Part shown: piece after piece, positions 1 to 6,184 of the stretch | How positions within the stretch are numbered: the first letter of the stretch is position 1 | Layout: the number at the start of each line of letters is the position of its first letter | Assembly: GCA_003023485.1 (NCBI GenBank) | Contig: PXSG01000121.1 | Coordinates: forward strand, 3,639-14,700 | Reading direction: 5' to 3' | Origin: Halobacteriales archaeon SW_10_68_16 | GTDB taxonomy: Archaea > Halobacteriota > Halobacteria > Halobacteriales > Haloarculaceae | DNA length: 11,062 nt | Position numbers and translations under genes: made by a program | Notes under the pieces: generated by a model | Told to the model about the DNA's origin: nothing | The model's input: the letters and a program-made list of their open reading frames with translations, nothing else | Databases searched by the model: none

Positions 1-206
1 TCGACAGTGGCCTCGCCCGGTTCGTCCACGCTGGCGTCACTGGCCGTCCTCGGCGGTCGAGTACCCCCGCTCGAAGACTTCCTCGCGGTTCTCTGGGGGG
101 ATGCCGGGGCCGTCGTCCTCGACGTAGAAGCCGCCGGGCAGGTCCCAGACAGGTCCGCGAAGTCCGGGTCGTCGTCGACGTGCAGCACCCGTACCCGGTC
201 GCGCAT
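1..206 (-). pseudogene. Remnant of a receiver / histidine-kinase gene with a large internal deletion; runs off the window edge
   Basis: From the ATG at 206 the minus strand reads MRDRVRVLHVDDDPDFADLSG. This is the start of a response-regulator receiver domain, with the acidic cluster after strand 1 (DDDPD). Around 140-150 the reading changes frame and becomes a piece of a GHKL ATPase: GGFYVEDDGPGIPPEN, then EVFERGYSTAEDG, ending at a TGA at 37-39. Those are the G1 box and F box of a histidine kinase. Missing between the two pieces are the phospho-acceptor Asp, the rest of the receiver, any PAS domain, the H box and the N box. The G2 box is also absent after the F box. The receiver frame itself stays open to base 1 and ends in plausible coding sequence (DASVDEPGEATV), so a second deletion is possible. 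Haloarchaea have many receiver-PAS-kinase hybrids, and this looks like one that has collapsed. It cannot signal as written. Confidence 0.72.
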
Positions 207-300
207 ACCCCGTAATGCCTGCTGGCCGACAAAACGCTTGCGCTACCTGTCATCCACCCGCCTCGAAGCGGTTTTGGCGCCCACCGACCTACCGGCGTGT

Positions 301-861
301 ATGCGACTGTTCGTGAGCGTCGACCTCGACGGACTGGCCGACGAGATCGCGGCGGTCCAGGATCTCCTCGCCGACGCGAGCGGGCTGAACGTCACCGACC
401 CCGGGCAGGCCCACGTCACGCTGAAGTTCCTCGGTGACACCGACGAAGACCGCCTCCCGGAACTGACCGAGGAACTCGCCCGGGCCGTCGCCGACAGCGG
501 CGTCGACCCGTTCACCGCCGAAATCGGCGGTCTCGGCGTGTTCCCACATCTGGGCTACATCAGCGTCGTCTGGGTCGGCGTCCGCGAGGGGGCCGAGCAA
601 CTGACCCGCTTGCACGAGGCCATCGAGGAACGGACCGTGGCGATGGGATTCGACCCGGAGGACCACGACTTCACGCCCCACGCGACACTTGCGCGGATGG
701 AACACGCCGGGGGCAAGGACCTCGTCCAGAACGTCGTCGAGTCCCGGGACCCCGACGTCGGCCGGGCGCGCGTCGCGGATGTCCGTCTCACCGAGAGCAC
801 CCTCACCCCCGACGGCCCCGAGTACTCGACGGTCGAGCGTTTCCCGCTCGAGGAATTATGA
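301..861 (+). CDS. thpR: RNA 2',3'-cyclic phosphodiesterase (2'-5' RNA ligase family, LigT/ThpR)
   Basis: This 186-residue cytoplasmic protein belongs to the 2H phosphoesterase superfamily. It carries the two diagnostic H-x-T-L motifs, HVTL at residues 38-41 and HATL at 127-130. The two histidines act together to open 2',3'-cyclic phosphate ends on RNA; some relatives also join 2'-5' RNA ends in vitro. The N-terminus MRLFVSVDL is the usual first strand of the family, which fixes the ATG at 301; an open frame extends upstream but is not family sequence. Length and motif spacing are normal and I see no damage. It stands alone: upstream on the other strand is a decayed kinase, downstream a toxin-antitoxin pair. 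The substrate in the cell is uncertain; trimming of tRNA or other RNA ends is an inference from the family. Confidence 0.93.
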   Translation: MRLFVSVDLDGLADEIAAVQDLLADASGLNVTDPGQAHVTLKFLGDTDEDRLPELTEELARAVADSGVDPFTAEIGGLGVFPHLGYISVVWVGVREGAEQLTRLHEAIEERTVAMGFDPEDHDFTPHATLARMEHAGGKDLVQNVVESRDPDVGRARVADVRLTESTLTPDGPEYSTVERFPLEEL

Positions 862-1041
862 GGATCGACGGCCCTCGCCGGGATTCCGTTACACTGTTTC
901 AATGAATCCGTTCGGTCAGTGTGCAGTCCGGCGATTCGGATTTCAGTGGTTGTGACGTTGCCACAGACACCGCTCGCAACGCTTGGTTGGCGATACGACG
1001 GGGTCCAATTGATCCGATAGAAGTCACCTGTGTCGCCAGAC

Positions 1042-1066
1042 TTATCTATACACACTCAGTACACAC
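1042..1066 (+). promoter_or_regulatory. Promoter and candidate operator of the toxin-antitoxin module
   Basis: A TATA-like stretch (TTATCTATA, 1042-1050) ends 20 bases before the antitoxin ATG at 1071. That is the spacing expected for a leaderless archaeal transcript. The 7-base word TACACAC occurs at 1049-1055 and again at 1060-1066, a period of 11 bases or about one helical turn. Direct repeats on one face of the helix at the TATA box and start site are what a self-repressing ribbon-helix-helix antitoxin would bind. The repeats are seen directly; the operator role is inference. Confidence 0.45.
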
Positions 1067-1070
1067 CACT

Positions 1071-1307
1071 ATGCGACGAAAGAACGTCACGATCCGGGAA
1101 GATCAGTCCGAATGGGTGGATGAAGCAGGTATCAATCTCTCTCAGCTCCTCCAAGAAGCGATTGATGAGCGGATGGAGCCGACGGAAACAGAGCTTGCAG
1201 AGGCGTACAAAGAGAACGCTGCCCACGCAGCCGAGACGAACACCGAGTGGAGTGGCGTCTCGACTGAAGCAAACGAACAGCTCGGCGACCATTTAGACCA
1301 CGAATGA
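1071..1307 (+). CDS. Antitoxin of a type II toxin-antitoxin system, ribbon-helix-helix-like
   Basis: This 78-residue acidic protein has an N-terminus that fits a ribbon-helix-helix DNA-binding fold. A basic strand (RRKNVTIRE, 2-10) is followed by helix one (about 11-18), a turn, and helix two (about 22-34, INLSQLLQEAIDERM). The C-terminal half (about 38-78) is rich in Glu, Ala and Asn, as expected for a flexible toxin-binding tail. The identity rests mainly on the next gene, a MazF-type toxin whose ATG overlaps this stop by ATGA (1304-1307), implying translational coupling. The ATG at 1071 is chosen because the TATA box lies just upstream and the preceding in-frame sequence looks non-coding. 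Base composition is clearly less G+C-rich than the flanking genes, which suggests acquisition by transfer. The exact antitoxin family is not certain. Confidence 0.8.
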   Translation: MRRKNVTIREDQSEWVDEAGINLSQLLQEAIDERMEPTETELAEAYKENAAHAAETNTEWSGVSTEANEQLGDHLDHE

Positions 1308-1657
1308 GGGTCCGGAGAGGGGACATCGTCAGTGTCGACCTCGGTGGACCGAGCGATGAGGACACCCGGGGTGGGGAGATCTACAAAACCCGTCGGGCGG
1401 TTGTTATCCAGAACGACGTCGGAAACAAACACTCGGTCACGACGATCATTGCCCCGGTCTCCGGCGGACATACGAACTATCCGTTTCACGTCAATCTGCC
1501 GGGATCGATGGACGAACTCGGCAAGGACTCGCACGTCCAACTGGATCAGATCCGCACGGTTGACATCGAAGAACGAATCGTAGACAAGTACGGTACCGTC
1601 TCCCCTTCTCAGATGGAAGGGATCGAGGACGCTATTCGTATCTCTTTGGGGCTGTAG
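1304..1657 (+). CDS. MazF/PemK-family toxin, probable sequence-specific endoribonuclease
   Basis: This 117-residue protein has the standard MazF layout. It opens with RRGDIVSVDLGG (4-15), then a variable loop, then KTRRAVVIQNDVGN (28-41), then TTIIAPVSGG (46-55), and ends with QLDQIRTVD (79-87) and a final helix about 100-115. By comparison with Bacillus subtilis MazF, Arg30 and Ser53 sit where the catalytic Arg25 and Thr48 lie, so the active site looks preserved with Ser for Thr. Known members cut mRNA or rRNA at short motifs and arrest growth; the cognate antitoxin upstream would cover the RNA site. The gene overlaps the antitoxin by four bases and is co-transcribed with it. It shares the lower G+C content of its partner. 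The cleavage specificity cannot be read from the sequence. Confidence 0.9.
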   Translation: MRVRRGDIVSVDLGGPSDEDTRGGEIYKTRRAVVIQNDVGNKHSVTTIIAPVSGGHTNYPFHVNLPGSMDELGKDSHVQLDQIRTVDIEERIVDKYGTVSPSQMEGIEDAIRISLGL

Positions 1658-1734
1658 GGTATCGTATCGGATTTAGGCTGGCCAAAAACATCACATTCAC
1701 GATACTTATGTGAGCGCGTCGCGTATGCCGCAGT

Positions 1735-2121
1735 ATGGCGGCCCTGGGGAACCTCGTTCTCGTATTTATCGCCGGCCTGATAACGGCGCTGGCGGTCGTC
1801 GTGGGGGGCCTGACGCTGCCGGTGCTGGCGGTGTTCATGACTGTCGCCATCTCGATCCACAACGTTCCCGAGGGCGTGGCCATCTCCATCCCGCTGCGGT
1901 CGATGGACGTCGGGGAGTGGCGGATGGTCTGGTGGGCAGTCTTCTCGAGCCTGCCCCAGCCGGTCGGGGCGACCGTTGCCTACTACTTCGTCACCCTCGC
2001 ACGGCAGTTCCTCCCGGAGGCGCTCGACCTCAGCAGCACACTCCCCCGGGGCGGCCGGCCGGAACTGGCCGCGGGGCTCGTCGTTGGGGTGCTCGTGATG
2101 GTCCCGCTGGCGTTCGTGTAG
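1735..2121 (+). CDS. ZIP-family metal transporter, internally deleted in two places (probably a non-functional remnant)
   Basis: The ORF encodes 128 residues, against roughly 260-280 for haloarchaeal ZIP proteins. Residues 1-27 match the first membrane segment ([19 protein letters not shown]). The sequence then jumps straight to the middle of the family: [20 protein letters not shown] (about 30-49), with the metal-site motif HNVPEG, followed by [10 protein letters not shown]. At [12 protein letters not shown] it jumps again. In intact relatives FLP is followed by a glycine-rich membrane segment ending in FIP-EAL, so a piece between two similar F-x-P sites seems to be lost. The C-terminus ([19 protein letters not shown]) is the natural one. 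Thus segment 1, the second HxxPEG segment and the last segment remain; the region with the first histidine motif and the later Glu-Pro-Glu site are gone. Both joins are in frame. A TATA-like ATACTTAT lies at 1702-1709. Zinc or iron transport is unlikely. Confidence 0.78.
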   Translation: MAALGNLVLVFIAGLITALAVVVGGLTLPVLAVFMTVAISIHNVPEGVAISIPLRSMDVGEWRMVWWAVFSSLPQPVGATVAYYFVTLARQFLPEALDLSSTLPRGGRPELAAGLVVGVLVMVPLAFV

Positions 2122-2146
2122 CGGGTGTCACTCGAAAAGGAACACA

Positions 2147-2154
2147 CATATAAG
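2147..2154 (+). promoter_or_regulatory. TATA box of the rpl39e-rpl31e-tif6 transcript
   Basis: CATATAAG lies 26-33 bases before the rpl39e ATG at 2180. This predicts a start site within a few bases of the ATG, a leaderless or very short-leader mRNA as is common in haloarchaea. A purine-rich GGGAAGGG lies between box and ATG and might serve if the leader is slightly longer. Confidence 0.6.
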
Positions 2155-2179
2155 CGCCCACAGGGAAGGGACTGATACT

Positions 2180-2332
2180 ATGGGCAAGAAATCGAAGGCC
2201 AAGAAGAAGCGGCTGGGGAAACTGGACCGACAGAACTCGCGCATCCCGGCGTGGGTGATGCTCAAGACGGACCTCGAGGTCCAGGGCAATCCCAAGCGCC
2301 GGCACTGGCGGCGGAGTGACACCGACGAATGA
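2180..2332 (+). CDS. rpl39e: Large ribosomal subunit protein eL39 (L39e)
   Basis: This 50-residue basic protein, [19 protein letters not shown] onward, ends in the family signature [14 protein letters not shown]. Length and sequence are those of archaeal L39e, a mostly unstructured protein that lines the peptide exit tunnel of the 50S subunit. Trp25 and the RRHWRR stretch (40-45) are the conserved rRNA contacts. Its strong basic charge contrasts with the acidic proteins around it, as expected for an rRNA-buried protein in a halophile. The stop codon overlaps the start of rpl31e (ATGA at 2329-2332), so the two are translationally coupled and led by the TATA box at 2147-2154. Confidence 0.97.
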   Translation: MGKKSKAKKKRLGKLDRQNSRIPAWVMLKTDLEVQGNPKRRHWRRSDTDE

Positions 2333-2607
2333 GCGCAAGCGATTTCGAGGAGCGGGTCCTGACGGTACCGCTCCGGGACGCCAGGAACGCCTCGGGCCCC
2401 GACCGGGCCGGGCTGGCGATGCGCCTCGTCCGCGAACACCTCGCACAGCACTTCTCCGTCGAGGAGGACGCGGTCCGGCTGGACCCCTCGATCAACGAGG
2501 CGGTGTGGTCGCAGGGCCGGTCGAAACCCCCGACGAAACTCCGCATCCGCGCGGCCCGCTTCGTCGAAGAGGGCGAGAGCGTCGTCGAGGCGGAACCCGC
2601 AGCATAG
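2329..2607 (+). CDS. rpl31e: Large ribosomal subunit protein eL31 (L31e)
   Basis: This 92-residue protein begins [18 protein letters not shown] and carries the L31e core: the helix with [13 protein letters not shown] (30-42), then [13 protein letters not shown] (51-63) and the basic stretch [15 protein letters not shown] (64-78). It sits on the 50S surface near the exit tunnel in archaea and eukaryotes. The acidic tail ([11 protein letters not shown]) is typical of the haloarchaeal form. It overlaps rpl39e by four bases and is followed two bases after its stop by tif6, so all three are one transcript. I see no damage. Confidence 0.97.
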   Translation: MSASDFEERVLTVPLRDARNASGPDRAGLAMRLVREHLAQHFSVEEDAVRLDPSINEAVWSQGRSKPPTKLRIRAARFVEEGESVVEAEPAA

Positions 2608-2609
2608 AT

Positions 2610-3272
2610 TTGCTTCGCGCGGCCTTCTCCGGTTCGTCCTACGTCGGCGTCTTCGCGCGGGCCACCGACCGGTGTCTCCTGGTCCGGCCCGACGTCGACG
2701 AGGACCTGCAGGCCTCCTGCGGCGAGGAACTCGACGTCCCCGTCGTCGCCACGACTGTCGGCGGGTCCGGGACGGTGGGTGCGCTCGCGACGGGCAACAG
2801 CCACGGGCTGCTGGTCAGCAGCCGCGTCCGCGAGCGCGAACGCGACCGAATCACCGACGCGCTCGGCCTCCCCGTGACGGAACTGCCGGGTCGGATCAAC
2901 GCCGCGGGCAACGTCGTCCTGGCGAACGACCACGGTGCCTACGTCCACCCCGACCTCCCGCGGGAGGCCGTCCAGGCCGTCCAGGAGGGACTCGACGTGC
3001 CGGTCGAACGGGGCGACATCGCCGGCGTCCGGACGGTCGGGACCGCCGCCGTCGCCACCAACGAGGGCGTGCTCTGTCACCCCAAATCGACCGACGAGGA
3101 ACTCGACGCGCTGGAGGCACTGCTGGAGGTCCCGGCCGACATCGGAACCATCAACTACGGCGGCCCGCTGGTGGGCTCCGGGCTGATCGCAAACTCCGAG
3201 GGCTACATCGTCGGCGAGGAGACGTCCGGCCCCGAACTGGGCCGGATCGACCTCGCGCTGGGCTACGCCTGA
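2610..3272 (+). CDS. tif6: Translation initiation factor aIF6 (50S anti-association factor)
   Basis: This 220-residue protein resembles archaeal IF6 along its whole length, which is usually about 220. IF6 is a five-fold pseudo-symmetric pentein that binds the 50S subunit and blocks joining with 30S. The repeated family phrases are visible: VGVFARATD (12-20), [17 protein letters not shown] (about 52-68), [20 protein letters not shown] (about 86-105), [14 protein letters not shown] (about 133-146) and [19 protein letters not shown] (about 176-194). No ATG fits. The family N-terminus (here [13 protein letters not shown]) requires TTG at 2610, two bases after the rpl31e stop, so translation probably depends on coupling. 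Its stop is one base away from the stop of the convergent gene on the other strand, leaving no room for a separate terminator. Confidence 0.95.
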   Translation: MLRAAFSGSSYVGVFARATDRCLLVRPDVDEDLQASCGEELDVPVVATTVGGSGTVGALATGNSHGLLVSSRVRERERDRITDALGLPVTELPGRINAAGNVVLANDHGAYVHPDLPREAVQAVQEGLDVPVERGDIAGVRTVGTAAVATNEGVLCHPKSTDEELDALEALLEVPADIGTINYGGPLVGSGLIANSEGYIVGEETSGPELGRIDLALGYA

Positions 3273-3273
3273 A

Positions 3274-3819
3274 TCACGACGAGCTCGCGAGGTCCCACTC
3301 GGCGGCGCGCTGTTCGGCCTCCTCGCGTGCGCGCTGGCGTATTTCAGCGATCCGCTGTTCGTCTTCGAGGAACGCCTCGACCGCACTGGTCCCCTCCGCG
3401 GGCGCGGACTCGCGCTCGACCCATTCAGGCGGTGCCGCGTCCCTGGCGCGGGCAGCCAGGTCGGCGTCGCCAGCGAGGCGTTCGGCGGGCGTACCCGGTC
3501 CGACACGGAACTCCCCGGTGTCGTGAACCGGTGCGAGCGCGTCGGCGTCCAGTTCGTACAGTTCCAGCCGGTAGGGACCGGCGACGGCGATGTCAGCCAG
3601 CGCGTCCGGCCCGGCGTTGTCGGTCCCGGTGTGGTAGGCCGCCACCGGGACCCCATCCTCGAAGGTCAACACACCTGCCCCCTCGGCGTCAAGCAACAGG
3701 GCGTCCTGTGACTCCAGGCGGGCGTAGCCCGTCAGCTCCCCGTCGAGGGCCCGTTCGAGGGCGGTCGCGGGGTCCTCGATGACCCGCTGTCGGACCAGTC
3801 GCCCGCGCGGGAGTTTCAT
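3274..3819 (-). CDS. Protein of unknown function paired with MinD; PATAN/DUF4388-like N-terminal half (tentative)
   Basis: I do not recognise this 181-residue acidic protein with certainty. The N-terminal half (about 20-95) has a pattern like the PATAN/DUF4388 family found beside response regulators and small GTPases: ALDGELTGYARL, then GVLTFEDGVPVAAYHTG, then DALADIAVAGPYRLELYEL. That is a likely strand with hydrophobic register, a short FEDG hairpin, a helix, and a final GxYRLEL strand. The C-terminal part (about 110-175) is charged and mostly helical, with AVEAFLEDEQRIAEIRQRAR likely to form a long amphipathic helix or coiled coil. The start overlaps the MinD stop by ATGA (3816-3819), so it is co-translated with the ATPase and may be its partner or regulator. 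There is no signal peptide or membrane segment. The family link is inferred from pattern only. Confidence 0.8.
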   Translation of the reverse strand: MKLPRGRLVRQRVIEDPATALERALDGELTGYARLESQDALLLDAEGAGVLTFEDGVPVAAYHTGTDNAGPDALADIAVAGPYRLELYELDADALAPVHDTGEFRVGPGTPAERLAGDADLAARARDAAPPEWVERESAPAEGTSAVEAFLEDEQRIAEIRQRAREEAEQRAAEWDLASSS

Positions 3820-4583
3820 GGTTCGTCGGGGACGACCGCGCTCCGGAAGCGGTCCGCGACGGCCTCCGAGGTGCCCGGCCGCACATTAAGTGCGTCGGCG
3901 GCCCGCCGGTAGGCCTGTGCGGCCTCGGAGTTGGGTGCGTGTGCCAGCAGCGGTTCGCCCGCGCGCCGGGCCGCTCGCACGACATCGCTCTCGGGGACCG
4001 TCGCGAGTGTCTCGCCCTCGAAGTACCGCTCGGCCTTCGGCGCGATAGTGTCGATGTCCTCGTCGGGAGTGACGCGGTTGAACACCAGTCCCGCGACGCC
4101 GGTGCCGTAGGTCGCCGCGTACTCCTGGACCTTCAGCCCATCCGACAGCGAGGGGATGGTCGGCTGGAGGACCACCACGACCCGGTCGGCCAGCACCACC
4201 GGCAACACCGCGGCGCGACTTCCGAGGGCGGCCGCCGAGTCCAGCAGGATGACGTCCGTGTCCGCCGCAAGCGTCGCCACAACCTCGCACAGGCGCGCCG
4301 GGTCGGCGTCCCGAAACCCCGCCAGGGACGTCCCGCAGGGCACGACGTCCATCCCGAACCGTTCGTAGACCGCCGCCCGCGGAGGCGACTCGCCCGCGAG
4401 CACGTCGTGCAGCGTCGTCTCGACGTCGGCCAGGCCCGCGTGAAAGAGGACGTTCGCCATCCCCGTGTCGGCGTCGACAACCGTCACGTCGTGGTCGGCC
4501 GCGAGCGCCATCCCCAGCGCGAGCGTGCTCGTGGTCTTGCCGGTCCCCCCCTTCCCGCTGGCGACCGCGAACGCCTCCACCAT
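3816..4583 (-). CDS. MinD/ParA-family P-loop ATPase
   Basis: This 255-residue cytoplasmic ATPase is of the SIMIBI/MinD class. The deviant Walker A motif is GKGGTGKTT (10-18), with the signature Lys11 and Lys16. Switch I is VVDADTGMAN (35-44). The Walker B strand is DVILLDSAAAL (110-120), where most MinD proteins have D-T/C-P-P/A-G after the Asp; here it is DSAAA. Later come VVVVLQPTIPSLSDG and VAGLVFNRVTPDED, typical of the family. The C-terminus lacks a clear amphipathic membrane-targeting helix. MinD-type proteins position structures or complexes by ATP-dependent dimer cycling. Haloarchaea carry several, with roles in motility and cell-surface assembly placement described for some, so the cargo here is unknown. 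The adjacent coupled gene is the best candidate partner. It lies downstream of the cobalamin genes but has its own promoter signals and no evident cobalamin role. Confidence 0.9.
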   Translation of the reverse strand: MVEAFAVASGKGGTGKTTSTLALGMALAADHDVTVVDADTGMANVLFHAGLADVETTLHDVLAGESPPRAAVYERFGMDVVPCGTSLAGFRDADPARLCEVVATLAADTDVILLDSAAALGSRAAVLPVVLADRVVVVLQPTIPSLSDGLKVQEYAATYGTGVAGLVFNRVTPDEDIDTIAPKAERYFEGETLATVPESDVVRAARRAGEPLLAHAPNSEAAQAYRRAADALNVRPGTSEAVADRFRSAVVPDEP

Positions 4584-4590
4584 GTCGGTC

Positions 4591-4613
4591 CCTCCTGCGC
4601 TCTCCCGTATAAA
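4591..4613 (-). promoter_or_regulatory. Promoter and Shine-Dalgarno-like site before the MinD gene
   Basis: Read on the minus strand, TTTATA (4613-4608) is followed by AGGAGG (4596-4591), seven bases before the ATG at 4583. AGGAGG is a good match to the archaeal 16S anti-SD. The TATA box sits only 25-30 bases from the ATG, which would predict a leaderless mRNA lacking the SD. The start site is therefore ambiguous: either another promoter (for example read-through from cbiP) supplies a transcript that uses the SD, or the SD match is unused. Confidence 0.5.
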
Positions 4614-4649
4614 TTCTCTTATCTCTGAGCACGACAGTTTATTCAGATT

Positions 4650-6182
4650 TTATTTAGAGTGCCGAGCGACGGCATCGAGTGCGTCGAGGTCGACGTGCTC
4701 GCGCAACAAGTCGGCGGCGCGGTCGTAGGGCGACGAAGTACCGGTTTCAGATGTATCCTTCGAAGGCAAACCATCTCGACTGGCAGCAGCGGCGACGTTG
4801 GAGACGAAGGCCTGCCGGACCGCGTCGTTCTCGAAGAGGCCGTGGAGGTAGGTCCCGAGCACGCGGTCGGTGGCAGCACCGTCCCCCGAAAAGGGACGAG
4901 CGGCATCGCCGGTCAGACGAGTACGGCCCATATGTATCTCGTAGCCCGACACGGTCCCGGTCACGCCCGCCAGCGGTCCGACGCCCGCGATCTCGCGGGT
5001 GACCGGTTCGACGCGCTTGTCGGCCTCGAAGCGGGTCTCGACGGGGAGCAGCCCGAGTCCCGCGACCTCGTCGTCGTCGCCGATACCTTCGAGGGACCCG
5101 TTCGTGATACGCTCGCCGAGCATCTGGTAGCCGCCACAGAGGCCGACGACCGGCCCCTCGAAGGTTCGGATGCGCTCGGCCATCCCCGACTCCCGCAGCG
5201 CGAGCAGGTCGTCGACGGTGTTCTTCGTGCCCGGCAGGACCACGGCGTCGGCGTCCAGCGAGGCGTCCAGCGGGACGTAGGCCACCCGGACGCCGGGTTC
5301 GCGGGCCAGCGGGCCGAAGTCCGTAAAGTTCGAGATCCGCGGAAAGCGCGGGACCGCGACAGTCACGGCCGCCGATTCGGGGACGCCGTCGTCGGACCCA
5401 CGGACCGCGCGTTCGCCCTCGGGGGGGAGCGCGACGCTGTCCTCCTCGGGGAGGCCGGGATCGTCGTGGGGGACGACGCCCAGCACCGGCACGCCCGTCC
5501 GCTCCTCGAAGTCGGCCAGGCCGGGATCGAGGATGGACCGCCGGCCGCGGAACTTCGTGACGACGGCGCCCGCGACGCGCTCGCGCAGGTCGTCGGGCAG
5601 CAATTCGAGCGTGCCCACAAGGCTGGCGAAAACGCCCCCGCGCTCGATATCCGCGACGAGCAGTATCTCGGCGTCGGCGAAGCGTGCGGTCTCGACGTTC
5701 GCCAGGTCCCGCTCCAGCAGATTCGGTTCGGCGATGGCGCCGGCACCCTCGGCAACGACGACGTCGTGGGCGCGAGCGAGGCGCCGGTGTGATTCGCGGG
5801 CCGCCGCGACCGCCCTGTCCCAGTGGCGCTCGTAGTACTCGTCGGCGCCGTAGTGGCCGACGGCCTCGCCCTGGAGGACGAGCTGGGATTCGCCCTCGCC
5901 ACGGGGTTTCAGCAGGACCGGGTTCATCTCCACCGTCGGGGCCACGCGAGCAGCGCGGGCCTGAACGTACTGGGAGACGCCGATCTCACCACCCGGCACC
6001 GCGCGGGCGTTGTTGCTCATGTTCTGGGCCTTGTGGGGCGCGACGTCGACGCCGCGGTCCGCGAGCAACCGACACAGTCCCGCGGCGACGGTGCTCTTGC
6101 CGACGTGGCTGGCCGTCCCGGCGATCAGCACAGTTTCGGCGTCGTCGCCGTCGCGGCCACGAGCGGAAGCATCGTCGGTCAT
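4650..6182 (-). CDS. cbiP: Adenosylcobyric acid synthase (glutamine-hydrolysing)
   Basis: CbiP (CobQ) adds four amide groups to adenosylcobyrinic acid a,c-diamide, using glutamine and ATP. The 510-residue protein has both expected domains. The N-terminal ATP-dependent synthase domain shows the P-loop [10 protein letters not shown] (22-31), KAQNMSNNA (51-59), GGEIGVSQ (64-71), MNPVLLKP (86-93), and [12 protein letters not shown] (144-155). The C-terminal class I glutaminase domain has the nucleophile elbow [10 protein letters not shown] with Cys349, SGYEIHMG (412-419), and GTYLHGLF with His447. It is complete and of normal length. Its ATG lies two bases after the cobA stop, so the two form one operon. 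After its TAA come A+T-rich bases that may end transcription before the MinD gene. The acidic N-terminal extension (about 1-16) is a halophile trait. Confidence 0.96.
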   Translation of the reverse strand: MTDDASARGRDGDDAETVLIAGTASHVGKSTVAAGLCRLLADRGVDVAPHKAQNMSNNARAVPGGEIGVSQYVQARAARVAPTVEMNPVLLKPRGEGESQLVLQGEAVGHYGADEYYERHWDRAVAAARESHRRLARAHDVVVAEGAGAIAEPNLLERDLANVETARFADAEILLVADIERGGVFASLVGTLELLPDDLRERVAGAVVTKFRGRRSILDPGLADFEERTGVPVLGVVPHDDPGLPEEDSVALPPEGERAVRGSDDGVPESAAVTVAVPRFPRISNFTDFGPLAREPGVRVAYVPLDASLDADAVVLPGTKNTVDDLLALRESGMAERIRTFEGPVVGLCGGYQMLGERITNGSLEGIGDDDEVAGLGLLPVETRFEADKRVEPVTREIAGVGPLAGVTGTVSGYEIHMGRTRLTGDAARPFSGDGAATDRVLGTYLHGLFENDAVRQAFVSNVAAAASRDGLPSKDTSETGTSSPYDRAADLLREHVDLDALDAVARHSK

Positions 6183-6184
6183 CC

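Noticed and set aside
891..942. Short inverted repeats (ACACTG with CAGTGT, AATCCG with CGGATT) downstream of thpR
   Set aside because: Arms of six bases with loops of 20 or more bases are expected by chance, and no T-run follows to suggest a terminator.
555..1055. A minus-strand open frame through thpR and the spacer before the antitoxin
   Set aside because: It is antisense to a clear gene and has no family pattern. The 209-base spacer 862-1070 otherwise holds no gene; only the toxin-antitoxin promoter at its end is supported.
1659..1705. Inverted repeat GTATCGT / ACGATAC flanking the spacer after the toxin gene
   Set aside because: Seven-base arms 33 bases apart are weak; no matching copy lies on the other side of the toxin-antitoxin module, so it is not a convincing attachment or insertion mark.
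3816..4583. Reading the MinD-type ATPase as a plasmid partition ParA marking an integrated element
   Set aside because: There is no ParB-like gene, no parS-like repeats and no integrase. The neighbours are chromosomal housekeeping and cobalamin genes, and composition matches them.
3886..4632. Long open frames in alternative frames over the MinD gene and elsewhere on both strands
   Set aside because: In DNA this rich in G and C stop codons are rare. The products are Arg/Pro-rich without family motifs, while the chosen frames show G/C third positions and recognisable domains.
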